DNA of 64,000 bases from positions 1-64,000 of the forward strand of contig NZ_JBNNGK010000006.1 in NCBI RefSeq assembly GCF_050268245.1, given 5' to 3'. The notes beneath the pieces were generated by a model, which saw nothing but the letters and a program-made list of their open reading frames with translations, did no database searches and was not told the origin of the DNA. Shown here piece after piece: positions 52,816 through 61,682 of the stretch. Within the stretch, counting starts at the first letter, position 1. The number at the start of each line of letters is the position of its first letter. This stretch comes from JBNNGK01 sp050268245 (GTDB taxonomy: Bacteria; Pseudomonadota; Gammaproteobacteria; Enterobacterales; Enterobacteriaceae). The translations under genes were made by a program, and so were the position numbers.

Positions 52816-53265
52816 ATGGATGGCGGCAATCACTATAAAAAAGTTGATGACATAACGGTACTCAGGATCTTGCCTTGCACTCACCTATTGAGTAAAAACT
52901 GGGATCTTTTTGGTCATTCGTGGGTGGAGTTAGGTGAGGATGAAAGCTATGGTTGGTGGCCTGCTTGGCCTAAAAATCGTTTTTTATTCATCGGAATGCT
53001 GTTCGGCGTACCGGGCGATTTAAATGGGCAACGCATACTGTGCGGCACGCCGACGAAAGACCCCCATCACCGCGACAGAAGCCCTGGCGTCATCGTTTAT
53101 GATTTATATTGCAATGATCGGCGAACAGCCGAGGAAATAAAAAACCAAATACGCCACTCTGTTCAACATCATCAAGGTGCCTGGCGCTGGCCATTTGGCT
53201 TATGTTGCCACTCATTTCAGCAAAAAATGTTCAAGGATCTCAATCTGATCGTCAGGAGGAAATAA
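52816..53265 (+). CDS. Orphan protein with possible permuted papain-like (LRAT/NlpC-type) fold
   Basis: 149-residue protein not assigned to a named family. FGHSWVELGEDESYGWWP (about 32-49, H34) and, near the C-terminus, WRWPFGLCCHSFQQKM (C130/C131) recall circularly permuted NlpC/P60 or LRAT-like proteins, where a histidine early and an NC-x-x-F cysteine late form the active site. GVPGDLNG and GTPTKDPHHRD lie between them. Similar sequences are, to my recollection, found among polymorphic-toxin and effector-like proteins, but I cannot confirm this. No signal peptide is present. AATAAGG lies ahead of the ATG. It stands alone in an A+T-rich accessory stretch, without an evident immunity gene, though the next small gene could be considered. 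Confidence 0.7.
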   Translation: MDGGNHYKKVDDITVLRILPCTHLLSKNWDLFGHSWVELGEDESYGWWPAWPKNRFLFIGMLFGVPGDLNGQRILCGTPTKDPHHRDRSPGVIVYDLYCNDRRTAEEIKNQIRHSVQHHQGAWRWPFGLCCHSFQQKMFKDLNLIVRRK

Positions 53266-53274
53266 GATATCTCA

Positions 53275-53408
53275 GTATATCCCACGCACATAATTAGAGC
53301 GACAACAAGGTGGCAAGTGAGTAAATTTCGATGAGTGCCATCCGTAACTCATTCGGATAAATAAACATAGTCACAGGTAGACAGCTTTACATATCATGGG
53401 CATAGGTT
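53275..53408 (+). repeat. Degenerate ERIC-like element
   Basis: GGTGGCAAGTGAGTAAATTT, CGATGAGT, the central GTAACTCATTCGGATAA and the end CATGGGCATAGG align in order with the ERIC consensus and with the element at 27643-27772, but with many changes. It fills the gap between the two orphan genes and includes the upstream region of the second. Confidence 0.5.
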
Positions 53409-53433
53409 TTATTGAACATTATGGAATAAGATT

Positions 53434-53706
53434 ATGCAGAAAAACATAAAAACCAAGTATTATGCGAGCTTTACAGAGTTCCGCCATCCGATAAGGTTAC
53501 TTGCAGAAGTCACGATGGAACAAACTGCAACCATGTTCAGTTATTTAAAAGGGACTTTTGATGAGAAAAATAGATTAATCGTCGTTGAACGCTTTATTAA
53601 CCAACATTTCCATTACAAGTTAGAATATACATACTCAGAAAATAACAAAATAAAAATGGCTCGGCTGCATAAAGAAAATAATGAGATCATTACGCTTGTA
53701 TTTTAA
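53434..53706 (+). CDS. Small conserved-looking protein of unknown function
   Basis: 90 residues with no family that I can name with confidence. It has the shape of small proteins containing an antiparallel beta-sheet of the kind KYYASFTEFRHPIRLLAEVT ... GTFDEKNRLIVVERF ... HYKLEYTYSENNKIKMARL, a YWTD/RHS-like or DUF-type wing found beside toxin-like genes. GGAATAAG precedes the ATG. Codon use is A+T-rich. It might be a partner of the preceding gene, 170 bases upstream on the same strand; this is inference from proximity only. Confidence 0.6.
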   Translation: MQKNIKTKYYASFTEFRHPIRLLAEVTMEQTATMFSYLKGTFDEKNRLIVVERFINQHFHYKLEYTYSENNKIKMARLHKENNEIITLVF

Positions 53707-53818
53707 TATCGACTACGTAATGCCAGAACAATGCGCCGACTACAACACGCGCAAACTGCCGATGTGCTCTTTCTCATCGGCATTACCCGCCCGACGCATC
53801 GCGAACCTATCGTATCGC

Positions 53819-55837
53819 TTAGATAGACAATGCCAATTGATAACCATTCTCTATGGCCTTACGCATATCCAGCTTATTAGCAACGGCTGCACCGCCGATA
53901 AGATGAACCGTTTTCCCCATCGCCTCTAACGGTGCTTGCAACTCCCTACAGGGCTCCTGACCGATACACATAATGATATGATCCACCGCCAGGCAGCTTT
54001 CCTGATTAGCACGTGAAATGTGAAGACCACGATCATCGATCGACAAATACTTCATATCATTCAACATTTCAACGCCACGCCGTGTTAGCAATATCTGATG
54101 GCCCCAACCGGTGGTTCTCCCCAGCGTTTTCCCCATCCTCGTGCGCTTACGCTGCAATAAAAAGATCTGGCGCGACGAACTTGCAGCAATCGGTCCCTGT
54201 TCGGCTAATCCTCCACGCTGCGACAGCGTGCCGTCAATGCCCCATTCACGGTTGAACGCCGCGATCGCCGAGTCATCCGGAATCGTTGGGTGGCTCAGGT
54301 AACTCGCGACATCAAAACCGATGCCACCCGCACCGATGATAGCAACCCGCTCACCTACGTGTTTTTTATCACGCAAGACATCCAGATAAGTCAGTACGTT
54401 GCTACGATCGCTACCCGGAATTTCCGCCACCCGTGGTACAATACCGCTCGCCAGTATAATTTCATCAAACTGCGTCAAATCTTCTGCCTGTACTTTTTTT
54501 CCTAGTTTCACGGTCACCTGGTGTAGTTCCAGTTGTCGGCGGAAATAACAAAGCGCATGTTGGAACTCTTCTTTACCAGGCACCTGCTTGGCGATATTAA
54601 GCTGGCCACCAATCTCATCATTGGCATCAAAGAGAGTAATCTGATAGCCACGACGGGCTGCGGTAATCGCAAAAATGATACCTGCAGGCCCTGCACCAAC
54701 AACCGCCAGTTTTTTACCGACGACGGCTGGCGCAGGTGCGGGTAGCGTTTCTCGACAGGAGCGAGGATTCACCACGCAGGACGCAACATTGCCGATGAAA
54801 ATCATGTCCAGACACGCTTGATTACAACTGATACAAACGTTGATCTCATCGTCGCGGCCCTCAGCGGCCTTTTTGACAAATTCCGCATCGGCCAGAAACG
54901 GCCGTGCCATAGATACCATATCGGCGCTTCCCTCGGCCAATACCTGCTCCGCTACGGCGGGAAGGTTAATACGGTTGGAGACAACCAACGGAATCGCGAT
55001 TTTCCCCATCAGCTTTTTAGTAATCCAGCTAAATCCTGCTGGCGGCACAATACCGGTAACGGTTGGAATATGAACCTCATGCCAACCAACACCGATGTTA
55101 ATGATATTGACCCCCGCCGCTTCCACCGCCTGCGCTAACTGTTCTATTTCCACCCAACTGGATCCGTCTTTCAACAAATCGAGTACCGAAAGCCGATAAA
55201 TGACAATAAATTCGTTACCGACTACCCGGCGTACTGCCTTTATCACTTCAATCGCAAAACGCATACGATTTTCGTAGGTCCCCCCCCATTGATCGTCGCG
55301 TTGGTTAGCATGGGCAACTAAAAACTGGTTAATCAAATAACCCGCAGCCCCCATTATTTCTACGCCATCGTAACCCGCTCGCTGCGCAAGTTGCGCGCAA
55401 TGAGCAAAATCGGCGATCGTTTGTTCAATTTGCTGAGCGGTCAATGCAACGGAAGTAAAAGGGTTCGAGTTTTTTATTGATGAGGGGGCGACCGGATCGG
55501 TCTGGTAGCTATCACGACCGGCATGTAAGATCTGCAATGCAATCTTGCCGCCGGCCTGATGAACGGCATCAGTGATAATACGGTGATCGGCAATCTGTTG
55601 TTCGCGATTAAAAATCGCACCATCGGAGTGAAACATGCCTTTTTCATTCGGCGCGACACCACCGGTCACAATCAATGCTACACCCGCAGCGGCTCGCTCA
55701 GCATAAAAACCGGCAACACGCTGAGGACCATCAGGTAGATCCTCCAGTCCCGTGTGCATCGCCCCCATCAATACGCGATTTTTAAGCACGGTGAAACCGA
55801 GATCTAACGGTGCTAACAGATGTGGGTAGTTGTTCAT
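53819..55837 (-). CDS. fadH: FadH-type 2,4-dienoyl-CoA reductase (OYE-like flavin/iron-sulfur enzyme)
   Basis: NADPH-dependent reductase with an old-yellow-enzyme TIM barrel (1-330, FMN), a 4Fe-4S cysteine cluster (CISCNQACLD and a further cysteine, about 335-353) and a C-terminal FAD/NAD(P) part with VVGAGPAGIIFAITAARRGY and AIIGAGGIGFDVASYL. Length is 672 residues, the same as E. coli FadH, which reduces 2,4-dienoyl-CoA in the oxidation of unsaturated fatty acids. AAGGAAGAG precedes the ATG. It follows the hydrolase-methyltransferase gene after 94 bases and shares direction with the acyl-synthesis cluster, so it could reduce enoyl or dienoyl groups of that product. Equally it may be the housekeeping fadH that happens to lie here. 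The sequence alone cannot decide. Confidence 0.85.
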   Translation of the reverse strand: MNNYPHLLAPLDLGFTVLKNRVLMGAMHTGLEDLPDGPQRVAGFYAERAAAGVALIVTGGVAPNEKGMFHSDGAIFNREQQIADHRIITDAVHQAGGKIALQILHAGRDSYQTDPVAPSSIKNSNPFTSVALTAQQIEQTIADFAHCAQLAQRAGYDGVEIMGAAGYLINQFLVAHANQRDDQWGGTYENRMRFAIEVIKAVRRVVGNEFIVIYRLSVLDLLKDGSSWVEIEQLAQAVEAAGVNIINIGVGWHEVHIPTVTGIVPPAGFSWITKKLMGKIAIPLVVSNRINLPAVAEQVLAEGSADMVSMARPFLADAEFVKKAAEGRDDEINVCISCNQACLDMIFIGNVASCVVNPRSCRETLPAPAPAVVGKKLAVVGAGPAGIIFAITAARRGYQITLFDANDEIGGQLNIAKQVPGKEEFQHALCYFRRQLELHQVTVKLGKKVQAEDLTQFDEIILASGIVPRVAEIPGSDRSNVLTYLDVLRDKKHVGERVAIIGAGGIGFDVASYLSHPTIPDDSAIAAFNREWGIDGTLSQRGGLAEQGPIAASSSRQIFLLQRKRTRMGKTLGRTTGWGHQILLTRRGVEMLNDMKYLSIDDRGLHISRANQESCLAVDHIIMCIGQEPCRELQAPLEAMGKTVHLIGGAAVANKLDMRKAIENGYQLALSI

Positions 55838-55931
55838 TTAACTCTTCCTTAAGTAAAGATATTAACCGCGTTATCGAACCGCACAGGGACGCCTAAACCA
55901 AACCGCCCCAGTTAACACGGCAATCAGCCGG

Positions 55932-57701
55932 TTAATTCAGCAACGATTTCTGGGCCAGCGTTACGCTAAACATGCCCCACGGATCGATTCGTTGAGTCAC
56001 TTTAACGAATCCTGCGCCACTGACTAATTGGTCAATTTCGCGCTGAGTTCGGCGACGCAGTCGCCAATATTCGCCCGTTTTATGGCTGTTCAAGACGCGC
56101 GCCATATACTCCAGTTTAGGGTTCCATAATTTAGTGGTGTAGATGAGGTAGCCGTCTTGCTCGCTCGCTTTAGCGATCCCCTCCAGTGACGTCTGTACCA
56201 AGCGGTTGTCACTGAAGAGTTCATAAAACCCCGAGACAATGGTTAATGTCCGATCCTCGGGCAGCGTCTCTAAATCTACGCAAGAAAACGCATCACCTTG
56301 TTCAAAGGTTGCAATACCCTCAAGGTTATTCTGCCGAATTAACGCTTGCCCATGCAGCACGTTGGATGGCTCAAAATCACGCATCAAAATATGCGCTATC
56401 GGATACTTTATCTTGCTGACGGTTTCCAGAATGTAACGACCGTGGCCGGCAGCAGTATCGAGTAGTTTTATGTTTTTCTGTTGTCGTACTAATGCATCGA
56501 CGGCCAGTAGCATCAACTCTTCAACATGCATTTTCCTTATTCGAGTACAGTGAAAACCGATATTGTTCAAATAATAACGGTCGATAATCTTGCCAAGAAA
56601 ATAACGGCCAGAAGGTTGGTTTTGATAAATACAGTCTAACGACGCTCCGGAATCAAAACCGGTTTTCAAACCCAGCTTAATCGCAGTGGCGTACTGACCA
56701 ATATGCTTCAATGCAAGTTTATTTGCCCACCAATAGAGTCGTTTCACCACGTTGGATTCAGGCAGGCGCAGCTTTTCATACTCATCATAGGTAACGCCCG
56801 TAAGATGGGCGTCAAACAACGACGGGGCGATATGGGGTTCAGCAAAGCGATCAACAAGAAAATTACGAATTTTATTTAGTAAATTACGCTCCACATCTTT
56901 CCCCGCCCCGATGTAAAACCGATCGGGCAACATACACAACGTTTTTTCCGTGCTGTCAATATTGGCATAAAACGCCAACTGGCTTGCCATGTTATAGCGA
57001 CGATCCTCTTTAGACAGAATCAACTGTGTTGGCGTTGAGTACGCAAAGCTATTTCTGGCAATACGTTGCCCGGTATACAGTAAATCGCTCATCCTGCGTC
57101 TCGTCGTGCACCCGATGGGTAACAAGTTATCTTGTTGTCTGTTGCGGTATATTGATTCAACAACCCCACACTCTGGCGTCGATTTAGCCCCACGACGATG
57201 AAACAAGCCAAAATAACTGCTTTTAACGCAGGTACGCAGCAAATCGGATTTTTTGAAAATGAATAGCGGTGAAGAAAGAACAACAGCGCGAATGTTGGCT
57301 GCATAATCAGTTAGCCATGCAGCGACGATAACCGCGCGATCGCCATGCGACACAATGGATATATCTTGCTCATGAACATGATATGTGGCTTTGACATGGT
57401 CAATAAATTGCTGAAAATAATAAATAACCTGGGAAAGCATAGAGGCCGTATTTTTTTCAGCGAAGAAACCCAAGATCTCACTCATATCTAATGAGAAAAA
57501 ATGACAACAGGGTAAGTTCAATGCCTCAATGAGATCGGTCGAACCGCCAGCACAGCACTTCTCACCTTGAAATAAAATAACCACGGGGATCGTTGACGCT
57601 GATCCATGCTCCGATGATTCAGCGGGGAAATATTGGTAAACCATATTACAGCCATCATGGCTGATAAACGTATTATTTTTTTCGGTACGCGGCATAATCA
57701 T
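55932..57701 (-). CDS. Alpha/beta-hydrolase-like plus class I SAM methyltransferase fusion
   Basis: 589-residue two-part protein. Residues 10-290 look like an alpha/beta-hydrolase, but where the nucleophile elbow (G/H-x-S-x-G) is expected the sequence is IVSHGDRAV (116-124), so the catalytic serine seems to be replaced or shifted. Residues about 380-589 form a class I methyltransferase with the SAM-binding loop LLDTAAGHGRYI (about 413-424), an acidic residue in LMRDFEPSN and TIVSGFYELF near motif IV. Fusions of these two domains are known from other proteobacteria; their substrate is not known to me. It lies 197 bases downstream of the putative diiron gene in the same direction and could methylate the cluster's product, perhaps as an ester. 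Confidence 0.75.
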   Translation of the reverse strand: MIMPRTEKNNTFISHDGCNMVYQYFPAESSEHGSASTIPVVILFQGEKCCAGGSTDLIEALNLPCCHFFSLDMSEILGFFAEKNTASMLSQVIYYFQQFIDHVKATYHVHEQDISIVSHGDRAVIVAAWLTDYAANIRAVVLSSPLFIFKKSDLLRTCVKSSYFGLFHRRGAKSTPECGVVESIYRNRQQDNLLPIGCTTRRRMSDLLYTGQRIARNSFAYSTPTQLILSKEDRRYNMASQLAFYANIDSTEKTLCMLPDRFYIGAGKDVERNLLNKIRNFLVDRFAEPHIAPSLFDAHLTGVTYDEYEKLRLPESNVVKRLYWWANKLALKHIGQYATAIKLGLKTGFDSGASLDCIYQNQPSGRYFLGKIIDRYYLNNIGFHCTRIRKMHVEELMLLAVDALVRQQKNIKLLDTAAGHGRYILETVSKIKYPIAHILMRDFEPSNVLHGQALIRQNNLEGIATFEQGDAFSCVDLETLPEDRTLTIVSGFYELFSDNRLVQTSLEGIAKASEQDGYLIYTTKLWNPKLEYMARVLNSHKTGEYWRLRRRTQREIDQLVSGAGFVKVTQRIDPWGMFSVTLAQKSLLN

Positions 57702-57864
57702 TTTTCTATTTTATACCCGCCATATGTCAAGCCGCCTCGCTTTGACCAAGACTATCTCATCTCGCCCATTAGTTTTCTTATAGGCAACATTAAACTCCAC
57801 TACCGATAGCGTTGCGACTTAGCGTTCGATGCGCTTGAATTAATGTGGATATAGACGAATTTAA

Positions 57865-57886
57865 TAAACCTCATCCTTGAGGCTCA
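57865..57886 (-). terminator. Weak hairpin after the putative diiron gene
   Basis: On the minus strand CCTCAAGGATGAGGTTTATT gives a five-pair stem with a T-rich tail a few bases after the stop. It may cause partial termination between the five-gene block and the methyltransferase gene. Evidence is slight. Confidence 0.3.
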
Positions 57887-57898
57887 CTCAGGTGTTAG

Positions 57899-58840
57899 TT
57901 AGCCCATGCTGATTTTTTGTTTTATTTTTTCTAACAATTTGGGTTCCCATTCCGTGTCCCAACGGTTAACCAAATATTCTCGTTTTGCTAAGACTTCCGG
58001 CTCGCGCGCATTAAATCCTTCTTGTATATACTTCTTAGCCACTTGCCCCCGGTATTGCACCGCAATGCTATCGGTGATCTGCTTAATGGTAATGTCTTTC
58101 CGCAGCATTCTTGCCACATGCAGCGTCGCCAGAACAACCTGCTTAGATAGCATGTCACTGTTGTTCACATGCTGATCGATGAGCGCTTTCGTCCATAATT
58201 TTTCTTCATAAATGGTTTCAAACGCTTCGATTGAAACACAGCAATGCTCCATCTCTTCGGCATAATGGTAGCCTAGAAGATAAAGCACCCCAAGATTACC
58301 CGACATGTTTGATACCATGTCAAACCGATCGTTATCAAATAGGTTGTCAAAAAAGGCAAAGCCAGTCATGCAGACTTCACTTTCAAAAATAGCAACGCTA
58401 CGCACCGCTTCTTTAAAAGATGGGCCATCGGCTCTTTTACCCGCCGCCTTTTCTTGTTCGATGCCAGCCAAAATAGGTTCAGCAAACCCTTTATAGATGC
58501 CATACATAAAATCATAAACGCGCGGATGATACTTTTCTCTCGCTGGCGGCGTGATCCCCTTCGTGATGAAATTATTCAGTTTGCGGTGTGCTGCAGCATG
58601 TCTTTTCTCTTGATCAAGAAAAACAGGGAATCGTTCGTCATTTAACTCGGTACTCTGAATGAACTCTTCGTAGTAATCGCCTATTCCTTGCCCATAAAAT
58701 TCGAAAAATTCCAAAACGTAGGAGCTTCCCAAGCCAACTAATGAAGAGATAGGATCGGGGTTCCAAAGGTAATTAAAGTTCTCATTCAACTCCATGACGC
58801 GATAGACTTCACTGGGTACGGCTCTATACTGCATCTCCAT
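57899..58840 (-). CDS. Putative diiron protein, PF10118-like (metal-dependent hydrolase family)
   Basis: 313-residue helical protein with a ferritin-like metal pattern. FLDQEKRHAAAHRKLNNF (E78, H81, H85) is the signature of the PF10118 'predicted metal-dependent hydrolase' family. IFESEV (E153/E155) and YHYAEEMEHC (H192, E195, E196, H199) supply further ligands. Two E-x-x-H-type motifs plus extra carboxylates suggest a di-iron site able to activate oxygen, and thus hydroxylation, desaturation or N-oxidation of a carrier-bound chain, but hydrolase activity is the family's formal label. TTAAGGAGAATG precedes the ATG. It lies 29 bases after the ketoreductase gene and is the last gene of the tight block. 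Confidence 0.72.
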   Translation of the reverse strand: MEMQYRAVPSEVYRVMELNENFNYLWNPDPISSLVGLGSSYVLEFFEFYGQGIGDYYEEFIQSTELNDERFPVFLDQEKRHAAAHRKLNNFITKGITPPAREKYHPRVYDFMYGIYKGFAEPILAGIEQEKAAGKRADGPSFKEAVRSVAIFESEVCMTGFAFFDNLFDNDRFDMVSNMSGNLGVLYLLGYHYAEEMEHCCVSIEAFETIYEEKLWTKALIDQHVNNSDMLSKQVVLATLHVARMLRKDITIKQITDSIAVQYRGQVAKKYIQEGFNAREPEVLAKREYLVNRWDTEWEPKLLEKIKQKISMG

Positions 58841-58869
58841 AACATTCTCCTTAATGTTAAAACTATCCG

Positions 58870-59610
58870 TTAAATCGACATCCCGCCATCCACGACAAAC
58901 GTTTGCCCGGTAATATGGTTACCCCCTTTACCCAGCAAAAATGCCACCATCAGGGCAACATCCTCAGGCTTCCCTATTCTTTTTAACGGGGTTAACTTGA
59001 TCACCTGATCCAACGTCTTCTGGGGCACTGAAGCAATCATATCCGTGTCAATCGGCCCCGGTGCGACACAGTTAACCCTTACGTTAAAATGCCCCACTTC
59101 CCGCGCTAAACTCTTGATAAGCCCATACTGGCCGGACTTGGCTGCAGCGTAATTAGTTTGGCCCGCGTTGCCTCTTAATCCCGCAATCGAGTTGATGTTA
59201 ATAATACACCCCTCTTTTTTGAGGATCATCGCAGTTAAAAGATAATGGTTGATATAAAAAATCGCGTTTAAGTTAGTATTAATGACGTCATGCCAGTCTT
59301 CAATTGGCATATCAAAATTAAACCTGTCCTTAGTGATACCTGCATTATTAATGATGCCGTAAGGAACGCCATGCTGTTCCAGCACGGTCTCACATAACTG
59401 CTTCACTTCCCCCACCACACCAACGTCACAAGGATAAAACGCACAAACTTCACCCTTTTTATTGAGCGATGCGGCAAGCTCCTCAGCCAGCCCCTTATTA
59501 TTTTTATAGGTAAAAACAACGTAGTAATCTTGCTCAACCAATGCTTTGACAATCGCAGCACCAATGCCTCGGCTGCCGGCGGTCACTAATACTAATTTTT
59601 TATTCAACAC
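58870..59610 (-). CDS. 3-Oxoacyl-ACP reductase-like SDR (FabG type)
   Basis: NAD(P)H-dependent short-chain dehydrogenase that would reduce the beta-keto group made by the neighbouring ketosynthase. Rossmann motif LVTAGSRGIGAAIV (TAGS replaces the more usual TGAS), IINNAGITKD, and the catalytic S141, Y154 and K158 (YAAAK) are present; the C-terminus GHITGQTFVVDGGMSI-like stretch is FabG-typical. An ATG at 59676 overlaps the upstream gene by 32 bases, but GGGAGG lies nine bases before a GTG at 59610, which yields 246 residues, the usual FabG length. I choose the GTG. It follows the dehydratase gene. Confidence 0.88.
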   Translation of the reverse strand: MLNKKLVLVTAGSRGIGAAIVKALVEQDYYVVFTYKNNKGLAEELAASLNKKGEVCAFYPCDVGVVGEVKQLCETVLEQHGVPYGIINNAGITKDRFNFDMPIEDWHDVINTNLNAIFYINHYLLTAMILKKEGCIININSIAGLRGNAGQTNYAAAKSGQYGLIKSLAREVGHFNVRVNCVAPGPIDTDMIASVPQKTLDQVIKLTPLKRIGKPEDVALMVAFLLGKGGNHITGQTFVVDGGMSI

Positions 59611-59618
59611 GTGATGAT

Positions 59619-59626
59619 GCCTCCCT
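59619..59626 (-). promoter_or_regulatory. Strong ribosome binding site that sets the SDR start
   Basis: GGGAGG on the minus strand lies nine bases before GTG (59610) and within the reading frame of the longer ATG start at 59676. It favours the shorter FabG-like protein and places the start 34 bases after the dehydratase stop. Confidence 0.65.
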
Positions 59627-59644
59627 GGCGCGGGTCTATTCCAT

Positions 59645-60409
59645 TCAATTGGAAAATGACTTTGTGATGCATCCAATAGATGATTGAAAAATTACCTCAT
59701 CCGCTTCGAATGCATTAACGTTGAATGTGCTATAGGCTGAATCAGCTTGGATATAGATGTCTTTTTCTTCAATAACATACGAGATAGCAGAAAAATCAAT
59801 ATCATGGCAGGTCAAAATACGCTCTGAAGCGAATATTTTCTGGGCAACATGATAGGTCGTAATCTTATCTTGACGGTTATCCTTCGCTATCTTCAGCGAT
59901 TGTCTGTAGAAGTAGTCATCCTTTTGTTGGTTAAAGCAGATACAAAATAAAATGGTATCCATTAACAACCAATTAGCTTCAATACCCGGATAGTATTTTT
60001 TCAAGGTATCTAGATGCCCTTGCACAAACTCCGGGGTCACGTGAATCTGATTAGAGCCCGGAGTTAATGTCATTGGCTTTTGTGGTAACGCCGTTGCAGT
60101 CACGCAAATCTCATCAGGATCATTTAATTCAGTAACCGTTAAAATTTTCTTACTGCCTCGATCTTTGAGGCTGTAATTGATATCGGTATCGATAGTTACC
60201 GGTTTTTTGATATAGAAATTAAGCATTGAGCTAGATTCAATGCATGATGACATCATTATCTTGGCATCCAGCAAGATAAGCATCCCTTGCACTATGACAT
60301 CGCTCAGCCCATTCTCTATTGCGAACTCTTTATCAAAATGAACTCGATTACGGTCGCCAGAATAGTCAGCCCACTTTTCTATTTCATGCTGTGAATATCG
60401 CCTGTTCAC
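59645..60409 (-). CDS. MaoC-like hot-dog dehydratase/hydratase
   Basis: 254-residue protein whose first 110 residues carry the MaoC hydratase signature YSGDRNRVHFDKEFA (catalytic D19 and H24) and GLSDVIVQGML, where the usual HGM is QGM. It should dehydrate a 3-hydroxyacyl carrier to the trans-2-enoyl form. The C-terminal half is less clear, perhaps a second hot-dog half without the motif. The start is GTG, overlapping the ketosynthase stop by four bases (GTGA), so translation is coupled. Confidence 0.8.
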   Translation of the reverse strand: MNRRYSQHEIEKWADYSGDRNRVHFDKEFAIENGLSDVIVQGMLILLDAKIMMSSCIESSSMLNFYIKKPVTIDTDINYSLKDRGSKKILTVTELNDPDEICVTATALPQKPMTLTPGSNQIHVTPEFVQGHLDTLKKYYPGIEANWLLMDTILFCICFNQQKDDYFYRQSLKIAKDNRQDKITTYHVAQKIFASERILTCHDIDFSAISYVIEEKDIYIQADSAYSTFNVNAFEADEVIFQSSIGCITKSFSN

Positions 60410-61680
60410 TCAACAAACCTCTTCAGTACCAGACAGCTATTGGCACCACCAAATCCATAATTGATATTAAGTACATGGTTGAGATCTTGATCGAATAAAT
60501 GCTCATTCGGCACATAGTTAAGATCGCATTTTGGATCGGGAGAGTTAAGGTTGATAGTTGCAGGTATCAGCTTGTTATTCAGGCTCTTTAAGCAAAAAAT
60601 GGTTTCTATTCCACCTGCGGCGGCAATAAGGTGGCCGGTATACGATTTGGTGCTTGAAATCGGTATCTCATAGGCACGCTGTCCGAATACCTCTTTCAGC
60701 ACTAACGTCTCGTTAAGATCATTCATCGGCGTCGATGTGCCATGTGCATTGATATAATCAATGTCTGCGAGATCGATGTTGGCATATTCGACGGCTTTTT
60801 GAATGGTCGTCACACGCCCTACCAGATCAGGGGCCGGTGTGGTCAAATTGACATACGCGTCACTGTGATTCGCGTAACCCACCACTTCACCGTAAATAGT
60901 CGCCTTCCTTGCCAACGCATCGTCAAGGCGCTCCAGGCAAACCACCGCCGCCCCCTCGGAAAGAACAAAACCACTTCTGTCCTGGCTAAATGGGCAACAG
61001 GCCTTTTTAAGATCGGTCTTCTCTTTTGTTAATGCTCCCAACACATCAACCGACCAAATGGTGAACGGTTGCATTAGGCTCTCACCGCCCCCTGCGATCA
61101 TCATTCTTGCCTTACCGCTTTTAATAATTTCATAGGCATCACCAATCGCTATATTACCGGTTGCACAAGCCGCGATCGGCGAATTTTGATAGCCTTTTAA
61201 CTTCCAGTTAACTGAAATTACGGAGGTTGCAATGCTTGGCATTGAGTTAAAACAGCTATGCGCCGAGGCAGAAAACGAGGCGGGATCGCTATAGGCGTAA
61301 AAATTTACCGAAGAGCAGTCATAACCAGCCCATCCTGTACCAAAAATAACGCCACAGTCCCTTTGGTCATAATATTCGGATAGGTGTTGTTCCTCACCAA
61401 ATGCCATGGTCATGGCCTCATCCGCCGCAATTAATCCCAACTCAGCAAAACGTGGCGTATTTTTTAAAATTTTGTTTGAAAACTTACTGAGATCCAACGG
61501 GGATTTTATTCTGCCAAACACCCTGGCCGAAATCCCTTTTCCTGGATCATCCCAGACATCATAGCCAATTTTCTTATCCAGAACCGACTGCCATATTTGT
61601 TCAGTGTTATCACCTAATGAACAGATGGCACCATAACCGGTGACGACCACCCGCTGAGAATTACATCCTGTCGTCGACAT
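60406..61680 (-). CDS. Beta-ketoacyl-ACP synthase (FabF/KAS II-like)
   Basis: Condensing enzyme that extends an acyl chain with malonyl-ACP. The thiolase fold has the complete Cys-His-His triad: C172 in PIAACATGN, H313 in NAHGTSTPMND and H350 in SYTGHLIAAAG. RVVVTGYGAICSLG opens the protein and NYGFGGANSCLVL closes it, both KAS II-like. The ATG at 61680 with CAGGAG upstream gives 424 residues. It follows the acyl carrier gene directly. It differs clearly from housekeeping FabF/FabB, which suggests a specialised role. Confidence 0.9.
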   Translation of the reverse strand: MSTTGCNSQRVVVTGYGAICSLGDNTEQIWQSVLDKKIGYDVWDDPGKGISARVFGRIKSPLDLSKFSNKILKNTPRFAELGLIAADEAMTMAFGEEQHLSEYYDQRDCGVIFGTGWAGYDCSSVNFYAYSDPASFSASAHSCFNSMPSIATSVISVNWKLKGYQNSPIAACATGNIAIGDAYEIIKSGKARMMIAGGGESLMQPFTIWSVDVLGALTKEKTDLKKACCPFSQDRSGFVLSEGAAVVCLERLDDALARKATIYGEVVGYANHSDAYVNLTTPAPDLVGRVTTIQKAVEYANIDLADIDYINAHGTSTPMNDLNETLVLKEVFGQRAYEIPISSTKSYTGHLIAAAGGIETIFCLKSLNNKLIPATINLNSPDPKCDLNYVPNEHLFDQDLNHVLNINYGFGGANSCLVLKRFVE

Positions 61681-61682
61681 TA

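Noticed and set aside
53819..55837. FadH-like gene as a certain member of the acyl-synthesis cluster
   Set aside because: It has the full length and all motifs of housekeeping FadH and is separated from the tight operon, so membership remains only a possibility.
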